Positions 1-9,508 of a stretch of 64,000 nucleotides of DNA are shown one piece after another. A program made the position numbers and the translations under genes. The stretch spans positions 58,064-122,063 of the forward strand of contig DBYI01000085.1 in NCBI GenBank assembly GCA_002310115.1, in the 5' to 3' direction. Source of the stretch: Ruminococcus flavefaciens. GTDB taxonomy: Bacteria > Bacillota > Clostridia > Oscillospirales > Ruminococcaceae. Below the pieces are notes generated by a model that was not told the DNA's origin, searched no databases, and saw only the letters and a program-made list of their open reading frames with translations. Positions within the stretch are counted from its first letter, which is position 1. Each line of letters begins with the position of its first letter.

Positions 1-763
1 TATCTGAAACGATAGTCTGTGCAACCGTATCATTATTATATGGAGACTTGGCTGCACGTATAGCATTTGTTATTGTCCTGTTCGCTATTGCAAATCCAAA
101 CCTTACAGCAGCAAGACCAATAGCTTTTGAACAAGTCTTAAGTATTAGCAGATTATCATACTTATCAACATCTGGAAGAAGCGACTGATCCCAGAAATCC
201 ATATATGCCTCATCAAGTATAACAAGAACTCCGTCAAGCGCTTCAATGATCTTTTTTACCGATTCCTTGTCAAGTCCAAGAGAAGTTGGATTGCAGGGAT
301 TTGAGAATATCAGTCCTCTTGCCTTGTTTTCCTTGCAGAAGGTGATGAGCTTTTCAACGTTTATAGTCAGGTCTTCTTCCTTCTGATATGTCTTGACATT
401 TACCTCGTAAAGCTGCGCATAGAACTCATACATCGAGAAGTCGTGAGATACATTGACTATCGTATCCCCTGCCTCAAAGAAGCAGCCCTCAATAATGCTT
501 ATAAGCTCATCCGAGCCGTTACCTGCACTGATAAGCTCCTCTGGTATGTCGTAAAGCTCTGCAAAAGCCTTTGTAGGAGCTTTGGCAAGACAATCGGGAT
601 ATCGGTTGAAGTCTATCTGTGAAATACTTTTACTTATCTTTTCCTTTAAGCTGTCAGATAAATTGAAACAGCTTTCGTTTGCGTCAAGTCTGATATCATA
701 GTGTCCTGTAATCGGATCATAAGGCACCAGATTTACCAACTTCTTATTAAGTTTATAACTCAT
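1..763 (-). CDS. hisC: histidinol-phosphate aminotransferase, 3' part outside window
   Basis: This pyridoxal-phosphate enzyme transaminates imidazole-acetol phosphate to histidinol phosphate in cytosolic histidine synthesis. I translated it by hand from the ATG at 761-763, and about 254 codons are present before the window edge. Class II aminotransferase landmarks are visible in order: SNPCNPTSLG, LDEAYMDF, and the cofactor lysine in TCSKAIGLAAVRFGFA. It lies 63 bp after hisD on the same strand and is probably the fourth gene of the operon. The missing C-terminal part cannot be judged. HisC homologues can act on other amino acids, but the position after hisZ-hisG-hisD makes histidine the likely pathway. 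Confidence 0.93.
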   Translation of the reverse strand, partial: MSYKLNKKLVNLVPYDPITGHYDIRLDANESCFNLSDSLKEKISKSISQIDFNRYPDCLAKAPTKAFAELYDIPEELISAGNGSDELISIIEGCFFEAGDTIVNVSHDFSMYEFYAQLYEVNVKTYQKEEDLTINVEKLITFCKENKARGLIFSNPCNPTSLGLDKESVKKIIEALDGVLVILDEAYMDFWDQSLLPDVDKYDNLLILKTCSKAIGLAAVRFGFAIANRTITNAIRAAKSPYNNDTVAQTIVSD

Positions 764-826
764 AAATTATCCTTTCAAATAAACACCTATAGGGCAGCTG
801 TTTTTCAAGCCGCCCCATAGCATGAG

Positions 827-2113
827 TCAGTCTTCAAATCTTACCTTAATTGCATTTGCGTGAGCTGTAAGTCCCTCACGCTCTGCGATAAGAACAATGT
901 CGTCTTTAGCCTGTCTGAGAGCTTCCTCAGTATAATATGTATAAGCTGTCCGCTTTGTGAAGCTTGCTACACCAAGAGGCGAGAAGAAACGTGCCGTACC
1001 GCTTGTAGGCAGAACGTGGTTAGGTCCTGCATAGTAGTCACCGAGGGGCTCGGAAGCATAGTTACCAAGGAATATTGAGCCTGCGTTATCTAGACTTCCG
1101 AGAAGCTCAAATGGATTTTCCATCAGCACTTCAAGGTGCTCAGGAGCTATCTCGTTTGCAAGCTCTACACACTTTTCGCGGCTGTCAGCAATGATAATAG
1201 CACCGTAATCCTCAAGAGACTTCGTAATGATATCCTTTCTTGAAAGATATTCCTTCTGTCTCTCTATTTCCTTAATAGTGCCATCTGCAAGTTTTTCACT
1301 TGTAGTCACCATAATTGCAGAAGCAAGCACGTCATGCTCCGCCTGTGACATAAGATCGGCAGCTGCAAACTTCGGATCTGCGGTATCGTCAGCTATAACA
1401 AGTATCTCACTTGGTCCTGCTATCATGTCAATGTCAACAACACCGTAAAGAAGCTTCTTAGCAGTAGCTACATAGATATTTCCTGGGCCGACAATCTTGT
1501 CACACTTCGGAATTTCATCAGTTCCATACGCAAGAGCGGCGATAGCCTGTGCTCCGCCTGAGAGGAACACTCTGTCAACTCCGCAGATAGCAGCAGCCAC
1601 AAGAATATCTTTGTTCGGAGTACCATCCTTTAGAGGCGGAGTTACCATGATAATCTCATCAACACCTGCTATCTTTGCAGGAATAGCATTCATGAGTACG
1701 CTTGACGGATATGCAGCTGTACCGCCAGGAACATAAAGGCCTACCCTGTGCAATCCACGTATACGCTGACCCATTATTACCCCATTCTTCTTAGGAGAAA
1801 TAAAGCTCTGTTCTACTTGTCGGTTGTGAAAATCTGCAATATTTTCCTGTGCATTGAGAAGTGCATCAACGAATTCCTGATCTGCCTCAGTGAGAGCGTC
1901 ATTGATAACCTCACGAGGTACTTCATAATACTTTGGTAGATTACCATCAAATTTCAGTGTATAATTCTTAACGGCTTCATCCCCGTTATTCTTGACATTT
2001 TCTATAATCTCGGAAACAACTTCAGTAACCTTTTTATTGGTCTCACCACTTCTCTTCTTGAGATCATTAAGAAAAGCGACCTCATCGGTTCCGTTGGCAA
2101 ATATTTTCTTCAT
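827..2113 (-). CDS. hisD: histidinol dehydrogenase
   Basis: HisD catalyses the last two steps of histidine synthesis, oxidising L-histidinol to histidine with NAD+ and a zinc ion. The 428-residue product has the family length and the conserved stretches GPGNIYVATAKKLLYG, DMIAGPSEILVIAD, SQAEHD and YAGPNHVLPTSGTARF, which include zinc and substrate ligands. The reading frame could open at a TTG one codon earlier. The ATG at 2111-2113 is preferred because it overlaps the hisG stop in a TGATG arrangement, which suggests translational coupling. It sits between hisG and hisC in the operon. No oddities were seen. Confidence 0.97.
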   Translation of the reverse strand: MKKIFANGTDEVAFLNDLKKRSGETNKKVTEVVSEIIENVKNNGDEAVKNYTLKFDGNLPKYYEVPREVINDALTEADQEFVDALLNAQENIADFHNRQVEQSFISPKKNGVIMGQRIRGLHRVGLYVPGGTAAYPSSVLMNAIPAKIAGVDEIIMVTPPLKDGTPNKDILVAAAICGVDRVFLSGGAQAIAALAYGTDEIPKCDKIVGPGNIYVATAKKLLYGVVDIDMIAGPSEILVIADDTADPKFAAADLMSQAEHDVLASAIMVTTSEKLADGTIKEIERQKEYLSRKDIITKSLEDYGAIIIADSREKCVELANEIAPEHLEVLMENPFELLGSLDNAGSIFLGNYASEPLGDYYAGPNHVLPTSGTARFFSPLGVASFTKRTAYTYYTEEALRQAKDDIVLIAEREGLTAHANAIKVRFED

Positions 2114-2742
2114 CAAAGATTCTCCTCTATAAGTGTAATAAGTCTGTCAATTTCTGAGTGTCTCATTTTCAGACTTACAGTATTAGCGATAAGTCTTGCT
2201 GAGATAGGAGCTACGTCCTCGATTACCTCAAGTCCATTCTCTCTCAACGTCGTACCTGTTTCAACGATATCAACAATTCCGTCAGCAAGTTCGAGAAGAG
2301 GTGCAAGTTCAACAGAACCCTCTATCTTGATTATCTCTGTATCCATGCCCTTCTTTTCAAAGAAAGCTCTTGCAACATTAGGATACTTTGTAGCGATGGT
2401 CTTGATTCCGTATCCGCTGTAGAAGTCGTACCCTTTTTTTGTTGCAAGTGCAAACTTGCACTTTCCGAAACCAAGGTCAACCAGCTCGTAAAACTTTCCC
2501 TTCATCTCCATGATAGTATCCTTGCCAACAACGCCCATGTCACATACACCATGTTCAACATAGGTTATAACATCATTGGCTTTTGCAAGAACAACTTCAA
2601 GGTTTGCATCAGGTACGGGTAGTATTAGTTTTCTTCCCTTTTCACGAACAGCTGTGCAGTCAAAGCCGAGCTTTTCAAGAAGATCAACCGTATCCTTTTC
2701 AAGTCTGCCCTTTGTAAGGGCTATTCTTATAGGCTTGTTCAT
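2113..2742 (-). CDS. hisG: ATP phosphoribosyltransferase, short catalytic subunit
   Basis: HisG starts histidine synthesis by joining ATP and PRPP. At 209 residues this is the short HisG form, which lacks the C-terminal regulatory domain and works with HisZ, whose gene lies directly upstream. Family signatures include IRIALTKGRLEKDTVDLLEK at the N-terminus and the PRPP-binding region DGIVDIVETGTTLRENGL. Its ATG overlaps the hisZ stop as ATGA, and its TGA overlaps the hisD start, so the three genes are tightly coupled. In the short-form system, histidine feedback is expected through HisZ; that is family knowledge and not seen here. Confidence 0.96.
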   Translation of the reverse strand: MNKPIRIALTKGRLEKDTVDLLEKLGFDCTAVREKGRKLILPVPDANLEVVLAKANDVITYVEHGVCDMGVVGKDTIMEMKGKFYELVDLGFGKCKFALATKKGYDFYSGYGIKTIATKYPNVARAFFEKKGMDTEIIKIEGSVELAPLLELADGIVDIVETGTTLRENGLEVIEDVAPISARLIANTVSLKMRHSEIDRLITLIEENL

Positions 2743-3935
2743 ATGGAGACCTCCTTGCTTTCACCGTCTATTACTACTACCTTTGGTATTTTCTTTTCTA
2801 TTGCGTACTCACGTACACTTTCAATATCGTCGAAAAGAGCATTCTCAACAACAAGTCCCTGATCACGAAGATCGCGTGCAGCCTTTATTGCAGCTACTTC
2901 ACATCCCTCAGCAGCATATACAATAACGTCTGCCTTAGGCTCAGCTGGAAGTACATCGCTCTTTTCCATTAGCTTTGCAACTGCATTTATATTTACTGCA
3001 AAGCCAACAGCAGGAACATCGTATCCGAACTCTGAAATCAATTTATCATATCGTCCTCCTGAGAGAACTTCCTCACCATGTCCTTGCAAATATCCCTTTA
3101 TTATAAGACCAGTGTAGTAATCTGTCTTATTAACAAGGCCAAGATCTACTGTAATAGTTCCATCTCCGCTGCAAAGCTCAGACGCATCTGCATATATATC
3201 TCTCAGCTCATCAAGTATGCGCTTTATGTTCTCATCAGGCATAAGCTCCTCAGCCTTCTCAAATACTTCTTCACCACCGAAGAGTGCAGGAAGCTTCTTG
3301 AGTGCATTGGTAATTGGTGAAGCACCGAAACTGTCAAGCATATCGTTGAGTGCAGGGAAATTCTTATTCTCGATAAGTTTTCTAATGCTCTCCTTATCTT
3401 GTTCAGAAGCTTCAAGCTTGCCGACAAGCTCCTTGAAAATTCCGATATGTCCGAGTTCGAGAGAAAACTCCATACCAAAAGAATTGAGAGAATCTACAGC
3501 AGTAGATATAACTTCAAGGTCGGCAATTTTAAGCTGCGAGCCGATTAGCTCGATACCTGCCTGTACTACCTCATCACTTCTGCCCTTGAGAGATGGCTCA
3601 GTGGTATATACAGCTTGTGCATAACAGAGCTTCAGAGGAAGATCAGCGTCCCTGAGCCTTGTCGCAACAATTCTTGCTATTGGCATAGTCGTATCTGGAC
3701 GCATTACAAGAAGTCTTCCCTTACTGTCAGTGAGCTTATATAAGTTCTCCTGTGGGAAGTAGCGTGAATTAAGGTTGAATACATCGTAAAATTCAAGTCC
3801 GGGCGTAATAGTTTCACTGTATCCGCGGCTTTTGAAAAGATTCATAAGTGTATTCTCTATATTTCTTCTCATGATACACTCACCGAAGAGTAAATCCTTA
3901 GTACCCTCAGGAGTAATAAGATCATAGTTTTTCAT
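2739..3935 (-). CDS. hisZ: ATP phosphoribosyltransferase regulatory subunit
   Basis: HisZ is a histidyl-tRNA synthetase paralogue that binds short HisG and confers activity and histidine feedback. The protein shows class II synthetase-like motifs (TPEGTKDLLFGECIMRRNIE, then LLVMRPDTTMPIARIVATRL, then the glycine-rich LSGGRYDKLISEFG) but is fused to no anticodon enzyme and lies next to hisG. The frame opens upstream at 3953. The ATG at 3933-3935 is chosen because a strong GAGGAGGT site sits 6 nt before it, giving 398 residues. It is the first gene of the his operon. A true HisRS is unlikely because of the neighbours and the substituted motifs. Confidence 0.94.
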   Translation of the reverse strand: MKNYDLITPEGTKDLLFGECIMRRNIENTLMNLFKSRGYSETITPGLEFYDVFNLNSRYFPQENLYKLTDSKGRLLVMRPDTTMPIARIVATRLRDADLPLKLCYAQAVYTTEPSLKGRSDEVVQAGIELIGSQLKIADLEVISTAVDSLNSFGMEFSLELGHIGIFKELVGKLEASEQDKESIRKLIENKNFPALNDMLDSFGASPITNALKKLPALFGGEEVFEKAEELMPDENIKRILDELRDIYADASELCSGDGTITVDLGLVNKTDYYTGLIIKGYLQGHGEEVLSGGRYDKLISEFGYDVPAVGFAVNINAVAKLMEKSDVLPAEPKADVIVYAAEGCEVAAIKAARDLRDQGLVVENALFDDIESVREYAIEKKIPKVVVIDGESKEVSI

Positions 3936-3980
3936 AGTATACCTCCTCGTCATTTCACTTTAGTCTGCTAACATGATAAC

Positions 3981-4009
3981 ATGATAACATATTACTAAAG
4001 AAAAGTCAA
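3981..4009 (-). promoter_or_regulatory. promoter of the his operon
   Basis: On the minus strand a TTGACT box (4004-4009) is followed after 17 bp by TATCAT (3981-3986), about 30 bp before the hisZ ribosome site. The boxes begin just after the polC stop codon. A second copy of the TATCAT motif lies 8 bp further on, at 3973-3978, within a short tandem repeat. No leader-peptide attenuator or T-box was seen in the short leader. Confidence 0.7.
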
Positions 4010-4010
4010 G

Positions 4011-7000
4011 TCAAAAGAAAGACATCTGAGTGGATTCGGGTAAATCACCAAATGCACCTATGTTTTTCAACATATCAATTGTTGTTTTTGACGCACCGCT
4101 TTCAGACTGAAACTCCTCAACAGACATGAAGCCACCCTTCTGAACAGCCTCGTAAATGCCCTTAGCAGCGTTATCTCCGACACCGCTCATAGCAGAAAAA
4201 GGTATTCTGAGCTTTCCGTCTTCAACAAGATAATCAGTAGCGTGAGACTTAAACAGATCTATTGGCAGGAACTCATAGCCTCTTGACATCATCTCATTTG
4301 TAATGAGAAGAATATCATATAAAGCGCTGTCCTTGTTTGTCCTGTCATTACCGAGTGCTTTGATTTCCTCAATTTTTGCGCGCACTGCGCCAATTCCCTT
4401 TATGGCAAGCTCTGCATCAAAATCCTCTCCTCTTACGGAGAAGTAAGTAGCATAATACTCAAGTGGCATATGAAGTTTAAACCAGCCAAGCTTTATTGCT
4501 GCAATAACGTAAGCAGCCGCATGAGCTTTCGGGAACATATACTTTATTTTAAGACAGCTTTCGATATACCATTCTGGTACGTTATGATCGCGAAGCATTT
4601 GTATGATTTCAGGAGTAAATTGCTTTGGTGCTTTACCCTTACGGGTCCATTCCATTATCTGGAATGCCATTTTAGGCTCTACGCCCTTGTATAAAAGGTA
4701 GGTCATAATGGAATCTCGGGTTCCGATAACGTCAGAAATAGTACATACACCGTTATCAATAAGATCCTTTGCGTTACCAAGCCACACGTCTGTACCATGG
4801 GAAAGTCCGGATATCTGAAGGAAGTCGCTGAACTTTGTTGGTTTCGCGTCAAGAAGCATCTGTATTGTAAAACCTGTACCCATTTCAGGTATTCCAAGAC
4901 TTCCTGTCTTGCAATATATGTCCTCTGGAGTCACTCCTAAAACATCGCAATTTGTACACATACGTATAACATCAGGATCTGAAGTCGGAACATCTTTTAT
5001 CTTTATTCCTGTTAAGTCTTCTAGATGTTTATATAGGGTCGGAACTACGTGTCCAAGCTCATCAAGCTTAAGGATTGTATCATGGAGTGAATTGAACGTA
5101 AAATGTGTAGTTATAATTTCTGAATCTGCAGTATCAGCAGGATGCTGAACGGGAGTGAAATCGTAAACATCGTAATCCGATGGAACAACTACCATTCCTC
5201 CCGGATGCTGTCCTGTAGTTCTCTTTATCCCCGTACAGCCTATAGCAAGACGGCTAAGTTCTGCATTATTCAGAGTGATACCATTATCCTCACAGTATTT
5301 CTTAACATATCCGTATGCAGTCTTTTCTGCAACAACTGATATTGTTCCCGCTTTGAACACATTGGACTTTCCGAAAAGCTTTTCAGTATAACGATGTGCC
5401 CAGAACTGATATTCATCAGAGAAATTAAGGTCAATATCAGGCGCTTTATCTCCGTCAAATCCAAGGAAGGTCTCGAAAGGAATATCGTGACCATCGCGGT
5501 TCATATCTTTTCCGCAGTCAGGGCACTTTTTAGGTGGCAGATCAAATCCAGAGCCATAAACACCATCAAGCAGGAACTCACTGTGTTTACAGTTAGGGCA
5601 CACATAATGCGGTGGTAATGGATTAACCTCAGATATTCCCGCCATTGAAGCTACAAAAGATGAGCCTACCGATCCTCTTGAACCAACAAGATACCCGTTC
5701 TCAACAGAGTTCCATACAAGCTTCTGAGCTATGATGTACAGCACTGAGAAACCATGCTTGATGATAGATGAAAGTTCACGGTCCAGTCTCTTGTCAACAA
5801 GTTCAGGAAGCGGATCTCCGTAAATCTCATGAGCCTTGTCATGAGTTATCTTCACAAGCTCTTCTTCTGCTCCATCGATAGTAGGAGTAAATGTTCCCTT
5901 GGGTATTGGTCGTATCATCTCTATCTGATCTGCTATAGCATTGGTGTTTGTTATAACGACCTCTTTTGCCTTTTCCTCACCAAGATACTCAAACTCAGCC
6001 ATCATTTCTTCTGTCGTTCTAAAATAGAGCGGTGCCTGTTCCTCAGCGTCATTGAATCCCATGCTTGCAAGAATTATCTTGCGGTAAATAGCATCCTTCT
6101 GATCTATAAAATGAACATCGCAGGTTGCGCATGTTGGTATTCCCAGCCTGTCACCAATAGAAACCACCTCACGGTTAAAGTCGCGCAGCTCCTCGTCGTC
6201 ACGCGCAACACCATTTCTAACCATGAACCTGTTATTGCAAATTGGCTGTATCTCAAGATAATCGTAGAATTTAGCAAGATTGTCAATATAGTCCTGATCA
6301 CGAATATCAAGTATTGCCTGAAAAAGCTCTCCTGACTCACATGCACTTCCGAAGATAAGTCCCTCTCGGTGCTCAATCAGTTTAGATTTAGGGATGAGAG
6401 GCCTTTTATAGAAGTATTCAAGGTTGCTCAGTGAAACAAGCCTGTAAAGATTCTTCAAGCCTGCCTGATTACGGGCAAGTATAATATGATGATAGCTTTT
6501 AAGCTTCTTTGTTTCAATCTCGTTTACAAGAATATTAAGCTCCTGCAGTGTCTTGAATCCGCGATCTGTCTTAAGTCTGCCTGCAAGGACAATATATATC
6601 TTCGCCAGCATAAGAGCATCATCCGAAGCTCTATGATGATCAAATTTTCCAAGTTTTAATTGCTTGGCTACTAGATTGAGTTTGTGACGTCCAATATCGG
6701 GAAGCATGGACTGACACATAACAAGAGTATCTACCCATGTGTACTCAAAGTTCATTTCACTGCGTTTTAAAGCCTGATTTATCATATTTGTATCATATCT
6801 TGCGTTATGAGCTACGATGACAGGCTTATCACCACAGAACTCAATGAACATTTTCAGAGCTTCTTTCTCGTTCGGAGCGTTTGCAACATCAGCATCGCTT
6901 ATGCCGGTAAGCTCTGTAATATGTTCAGGTATATGGAATCCAGGATTAACTTTTGTGTTAAAGTCGTCAACTACCTGTAAGTTTTTTAGCTTGACAGCAC

Positions 7001-8336
7001 CAATTTCAGTAAGACGGTCATTTCTAAAACTTAGACCTGTAGTTTCAACGTCAAAAATAATTATCTCATCATCAAATGAACGGTCATCATCGCCATACAC
7101 GACCATATCACGTTCAATATCATTGACAACATAAGCTTCCATGCCATAAATAGCCTTAAAATTCTTAGGCATATTATACATACAGTCAGGAAAAGCCTGT
7201 ACATTACCGTGATCGGTTATTGCCATAGCCTGATGTCCCCATTCAGCCGCTCTGTTTATAAGCGTAACCGGATCAGTAACAGCATCCATAGCTGACATAT
7301 TCGTATGACAATGAAGCTCAACGCGCTTTTCGGGATAGTTGTCCATTTTCGGTATACGCTTTACCTTAATGAGTGAATTAACGGAAATAACGATATCTCT
7401 CGCAAAGGAATCATAGTCAAGTTTTCCCGATACAAGCAGAGTAGCACCACTCTTAATGGAACCAAGCTTTAACTCTTCAACTTCCTCATTCTTTGCAAAT
7501 ATTTTCAACTTCAAGGAGCCGCTGTAATCTGTTACATCGTAGGTAACAACTGTTTTTTCATTGCGCACTTCTTTTAGTTCAGAAGCAAAAACATCTCCAA
7601 CAACTACTACCTTTTCTCCCAAATGCTGAACAGCTTCACATATCGGAACCGGCTTTTCACGAATCGCCTTACCTTTTATTACTTCGGCAGACTCAGCGTC
7701 AAACTCCTTGTCGAGAGCACCGATATCGATAGTAACAGTTGGTATTACCGACTTAACCTCTTCAGCTCTTATCTCATCGGAAGTCTTATCAGGTATGAGC
7801 TGATTGCTATAGTCAGGGAGGTCGGCTTCAATACGTTCTATCATCTCATCGAACTGCTCCCTGCTTACAGATTTGTCACCATCAAGAATTACTTTTATAC
7901 GTACACCGAACTGATTATATATCAACTGAGAAAAACAGCGGCAGAAATTATATCTGTCCAATATATCCCTGCCGCCATGAACTATTCGAATACGAAGCTC
8001 ATCATCTATGAGTGAAACATCCGCATCATCAAGGAATCCATTTACAACAGGTATATCCCTCTTAAGTAGCTTTACAAGCTCCCCATAGCAATCCATCCCG
8101 AATTTTTCGGCGGGGTAGCGGCAGGCAAGCCTTACCTGCTCTACCTTAATGGCAGCTTCAACTGCTTTTTCAAAAGCAAAGATATCATCACTGGGAACTA
8201 AGCTGTCAAAGTGTACGTGAAAACGGATATTTTCAAGATTTTCAGTATATGTAAGCTTGAATATTTCCCCGTTTAGAATACTTTCAGAAAGTTCCAGAGA
8301 ATAATCCTTTAAAAATTCGGAAATTTTGACCTGCAT
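4011..8336 (-). CDS. polC: DNA polymerase III alpha subunit, PolC type
   Basis: PolC is the replicative polymerase of low-GC Gram-positive bacteria, with built-in 3'-5' proofreading. The roughly 1441-residue product shows an N-terminal region and OB fold, a PHP domain starting at RVELHCHTNMSAMDAVTDP, an inserted DEDD exonuclease (IIIFDVETTGLS, later IVAHNARYD), a zinc-binding stretch with CPNC and CPDC, and polymerase motifs GSRGSVGSSFVASM and DIDLNFSDEYQ carrying catalytic aspartates. The ATG at 8334-8336 is chosen because GAGGAG lies 7 nt before it; the earlier ATG at 8351 overlaps that ribosome site. It ends the long pyrH operon, downstream of ispG, the usual order in Firmicutes. Confidence 0.97.
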   Translation of the reverse strand: MQVKISEFLKDYSLELSESILNGEIFKLTYTENLENIRFHVHFDSLVPSDDIFAFEKAVEAAIKVEQVRLACRYPAEKFGMDCYGELVKLLKRDIPVVNGFLDDADVSLIDDELRIRIVHGGRDILDRYNFCRCFSQLIYNQFGVRIKVILDGDKSVSREQFDEMIERIEADLPDYSNQLIPDKTSDEIRAEEVKSVIPTVTIDIGALDKEFDAESAEVIKGKAIREKPVPICEAVQHLGEKVVVVGDVFASELKEVRNEKTVVTYDVTDYSGSLKLKIFAKNEEVEELKLGSIKSGATLLVSGKLDYDSFARDIVISVNSLIKVKRIPKMDNYPEKRVELHCHTNMSAMDAVTDPVTLINRAAEWGHQAMAITDHGNVQAFPDCMYNMPKNFKAIYGMEAYVVNDIERDMVVYGDDDRSFDDEIIIFDVETTGLSFRNDRLTEIGAVKLKNLQVVDDFNTKVNPGFHIPEHITELTGISDADVANAPNEKEALKMFIEFCGDKPVIVAHNARYDTNMINQALKRSEMNFEYTWVDTLVMCQSMLPDIGRHKLNLVAKQLKLGKFDHHRASDDALMLAKIYIVLAGRLKTDRGFKTLQELNILVNEIETKKLKSYHHIILARNQAGLKNLYRLVSLSNLEYFYKRPLIPKSKLIEHREGLIFGSACESGELFQAILDIRDQDYIDNLAKFYDYLEIQPICNNRFMVRNGVARDDEELRDFNREVVSIGDRLGIPTCATCDVHFIDQKDAIYRKIILASMGFNDAEEQAPLYFRTTEEMMAEFEYLGEEKAKEVVITNTNAIADQIEMIRPIPKGTFTPTIDGAEEELVKITHDKAHEIYGDPLPELVDKRLDRELSSIIKHGFSVLYIIAQKLVWNSVENGYLVGSRGSVGSSFVASMAGISEVNPLPPHYVCPNCKHSEFLLDGVYGSGFDLPPKKCPDCGKDMNRDGHDIPFETFLGFDGDKAPDIDLNFSDEYQFWAHRYTEKLFGKSNVFKAGTISVVAEKTAYGYVKKYCEDNGITLNNAELSRLAIGCTGIKRTTGQHPGGMVVVPSDYDVYDFTPVQHPADTADSEIITTHFTFNSLHDTILKLDELGHVVPTLYKHLEDLTGIKIKDVPTSDPDVIRMCTNCDVLGVTPEDIYCKTGSLGIPEMGTGFTIQMLLDAKPTKFSDFLQISGLSHGTDVWLGNAKDLIDNGVCTISDVIGTRDSIMTYLLYKGVEPKMAFQIMEWTRKGKAPKQFTPEIIQMLRDHNVPEWYIESCLKIKYMFPKAHAAAYVIAAIKLGWFKLHMPLEYYATYFSVRGEDFDAELAIKGIGAVRAKIEEIKALGNDRTNKDSALYDILLITNEMMSRGYEFLPIDLFKSHATDYLVEDGKLRIPFSAMSGVGDNAAKGIYEAVQKGGFMSVEEFQSESGASKTTIDMLKNIGAFGDLPESTQMSFF

Positions 8337-8423
8337 TTTACGACTCCTCATTTACAAAATACTTGCATATTATTGTAAAAACATATTAAATATAAATTAT
8401 TAGCTCTTAGATAAAGGAAAATT

Positions 8424-9461
8424 TCAGAGCTTATCTATTTCAGCAAGAAGCTCAGGAACTATCTCAGCCTCGCTTACCTTTCTTTGAGTACCGTCTTTCT
8501 TAAAAATTACAGCACAGCCGTCTCCGCCTGCAACACCTATATCAGCTTCACGTGCTTCGCCAGGACCATTTACTATACATCCCATAACAGCCACAGTAAT
8601 ATCCTTGTCCATATCCTTAACAGCTTCTTCAACCATCTTCGCTGCCTTGACAAGGTCTATCCTTGTTCTTCCGCAAGTCGGACATGATACCAGTCTAACA
8701 CCGCTGCGCTTACCAATACTTTTGAGGATATCCTTTGCAGCTTCTACTTCTCGTAACGGATCATCAGTAAGTGAAACACGTATAGTCTCACCTATTCCAT
8801 CACAGAGAAGAGAGCCTATACCTATCGATGACTTTATAAGGCCCATACGTTCAGTACCTGCTTCAGTAACTCCCAGATGAAGCGGATAGCTACACTTTTC
8901 AGCAGCAAGCCTGTAAGAAGCTATCATTTTTTGAACATCAGAAGATTTTATAGAAATGACAATATCGTTGAAGTCGAAATGCTCAAGCATTGCAGCATGG
9001 GTCATTGCGCTTTCAACAAGAGCCTCTGGTGTGGGAGAACCATATTTAGCGAGTATTTCCTTTTCAAGGGAACCCGAATTCACTCCGATACGAATAGGAA
9101 TATTTTTAGTACGGCATGCATCAACCACAGCCTTAACTCTGTCCATACCGCCAATGTTTCCTGGATTAATGCGTATCTTGTCTACACCTGCAGCAGCTGA
9201 TTCAAGAGCCAGCTTATAATCGAAATGAATATCCGCAACAAGTGGTATCTTGACTGCTGATTTAATTGCAGGGATAAGCCTTACAGCATCCATATTCGGT
9301 ATAGCTGCGCGAATTATCTCACATCCTGCCTTTTCAAGTTCAACTGCCTGGTTTACGCTTCCCTCAATATCATCAGAGCGCATATTTAGCATAGACTGAA
9401 TGTATATATGTTTTCCATCGAGGACAAGATCCCCTACCTTCACAGGTTTAACATTTCTCAT
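8424..9461 (-). CDS. ispG: 4-hydroxy-3-methylbut-2-enyl diphosphate synthase (flavodoxin/ferredoxin)
   Basis: IspG (GcpE) is a [4Fe-4S] enzyme of the MEP isoprenoid pathway and converts MEcPP to HMBPP. At 345 residues this is the compact bacterial form, with an N-terminal TIM barrel (IQSMLNMRSDDIEGS, RINPGNIGG) and a C-terminal iron-sulphur domain. The cluster cysteines are visible in SCPTCGRTRID and MGCIVNGPGEA. Dxr, another MEP enzyme, is encoded three genes upstream in the same operon, and UppS upstream uses the pathway's products, so the cluster links isoprenoid supply to cell-wall carrier synthesis. Confidence 0.97.
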   Translation of the reverse strand: MRNVKPVKVGDLVLDGKHIYIQSMLNMRSDDIEGSVNQAVELEKAGCEIIRAAIPNMDAVRLIPAIKSAVKIPLVADIHFDYKLALESAAAGVDKIRINPGNIGGMDRVKAVVDACRTKNIPIRIGVNSGSLEKEILAKYGSPTPEALVESAMTHAAMLEHFDFNDIVISIKSSDVQKMIASYRLAAEKCSYPLHLGVTEAGTERMGLIKSSIGIGSLLCDGIGETIRVSLTDDPLREVEAAKDILKSIGKRSGVRLVSCPTCGRTRIDLVKAAKMVEEAVKDMDKDITVAVMGCIVNGPGEAREADIGVAGGDGCAVIFKKDGTQRKVSEAEIVPELLAEIDKL

Positions 9462-9508
9462 ACTTTATCTCCTATCGTCATTTATGATAACTGCTTCTTT
9501 TTCTAATG

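Noticed and set aside
5829..6335. 168-codon frame antisense to polC
   Set aside because: It lies fully inside polC, and its cysteine- and tyrosine-rich composition is that of a shadow frame.
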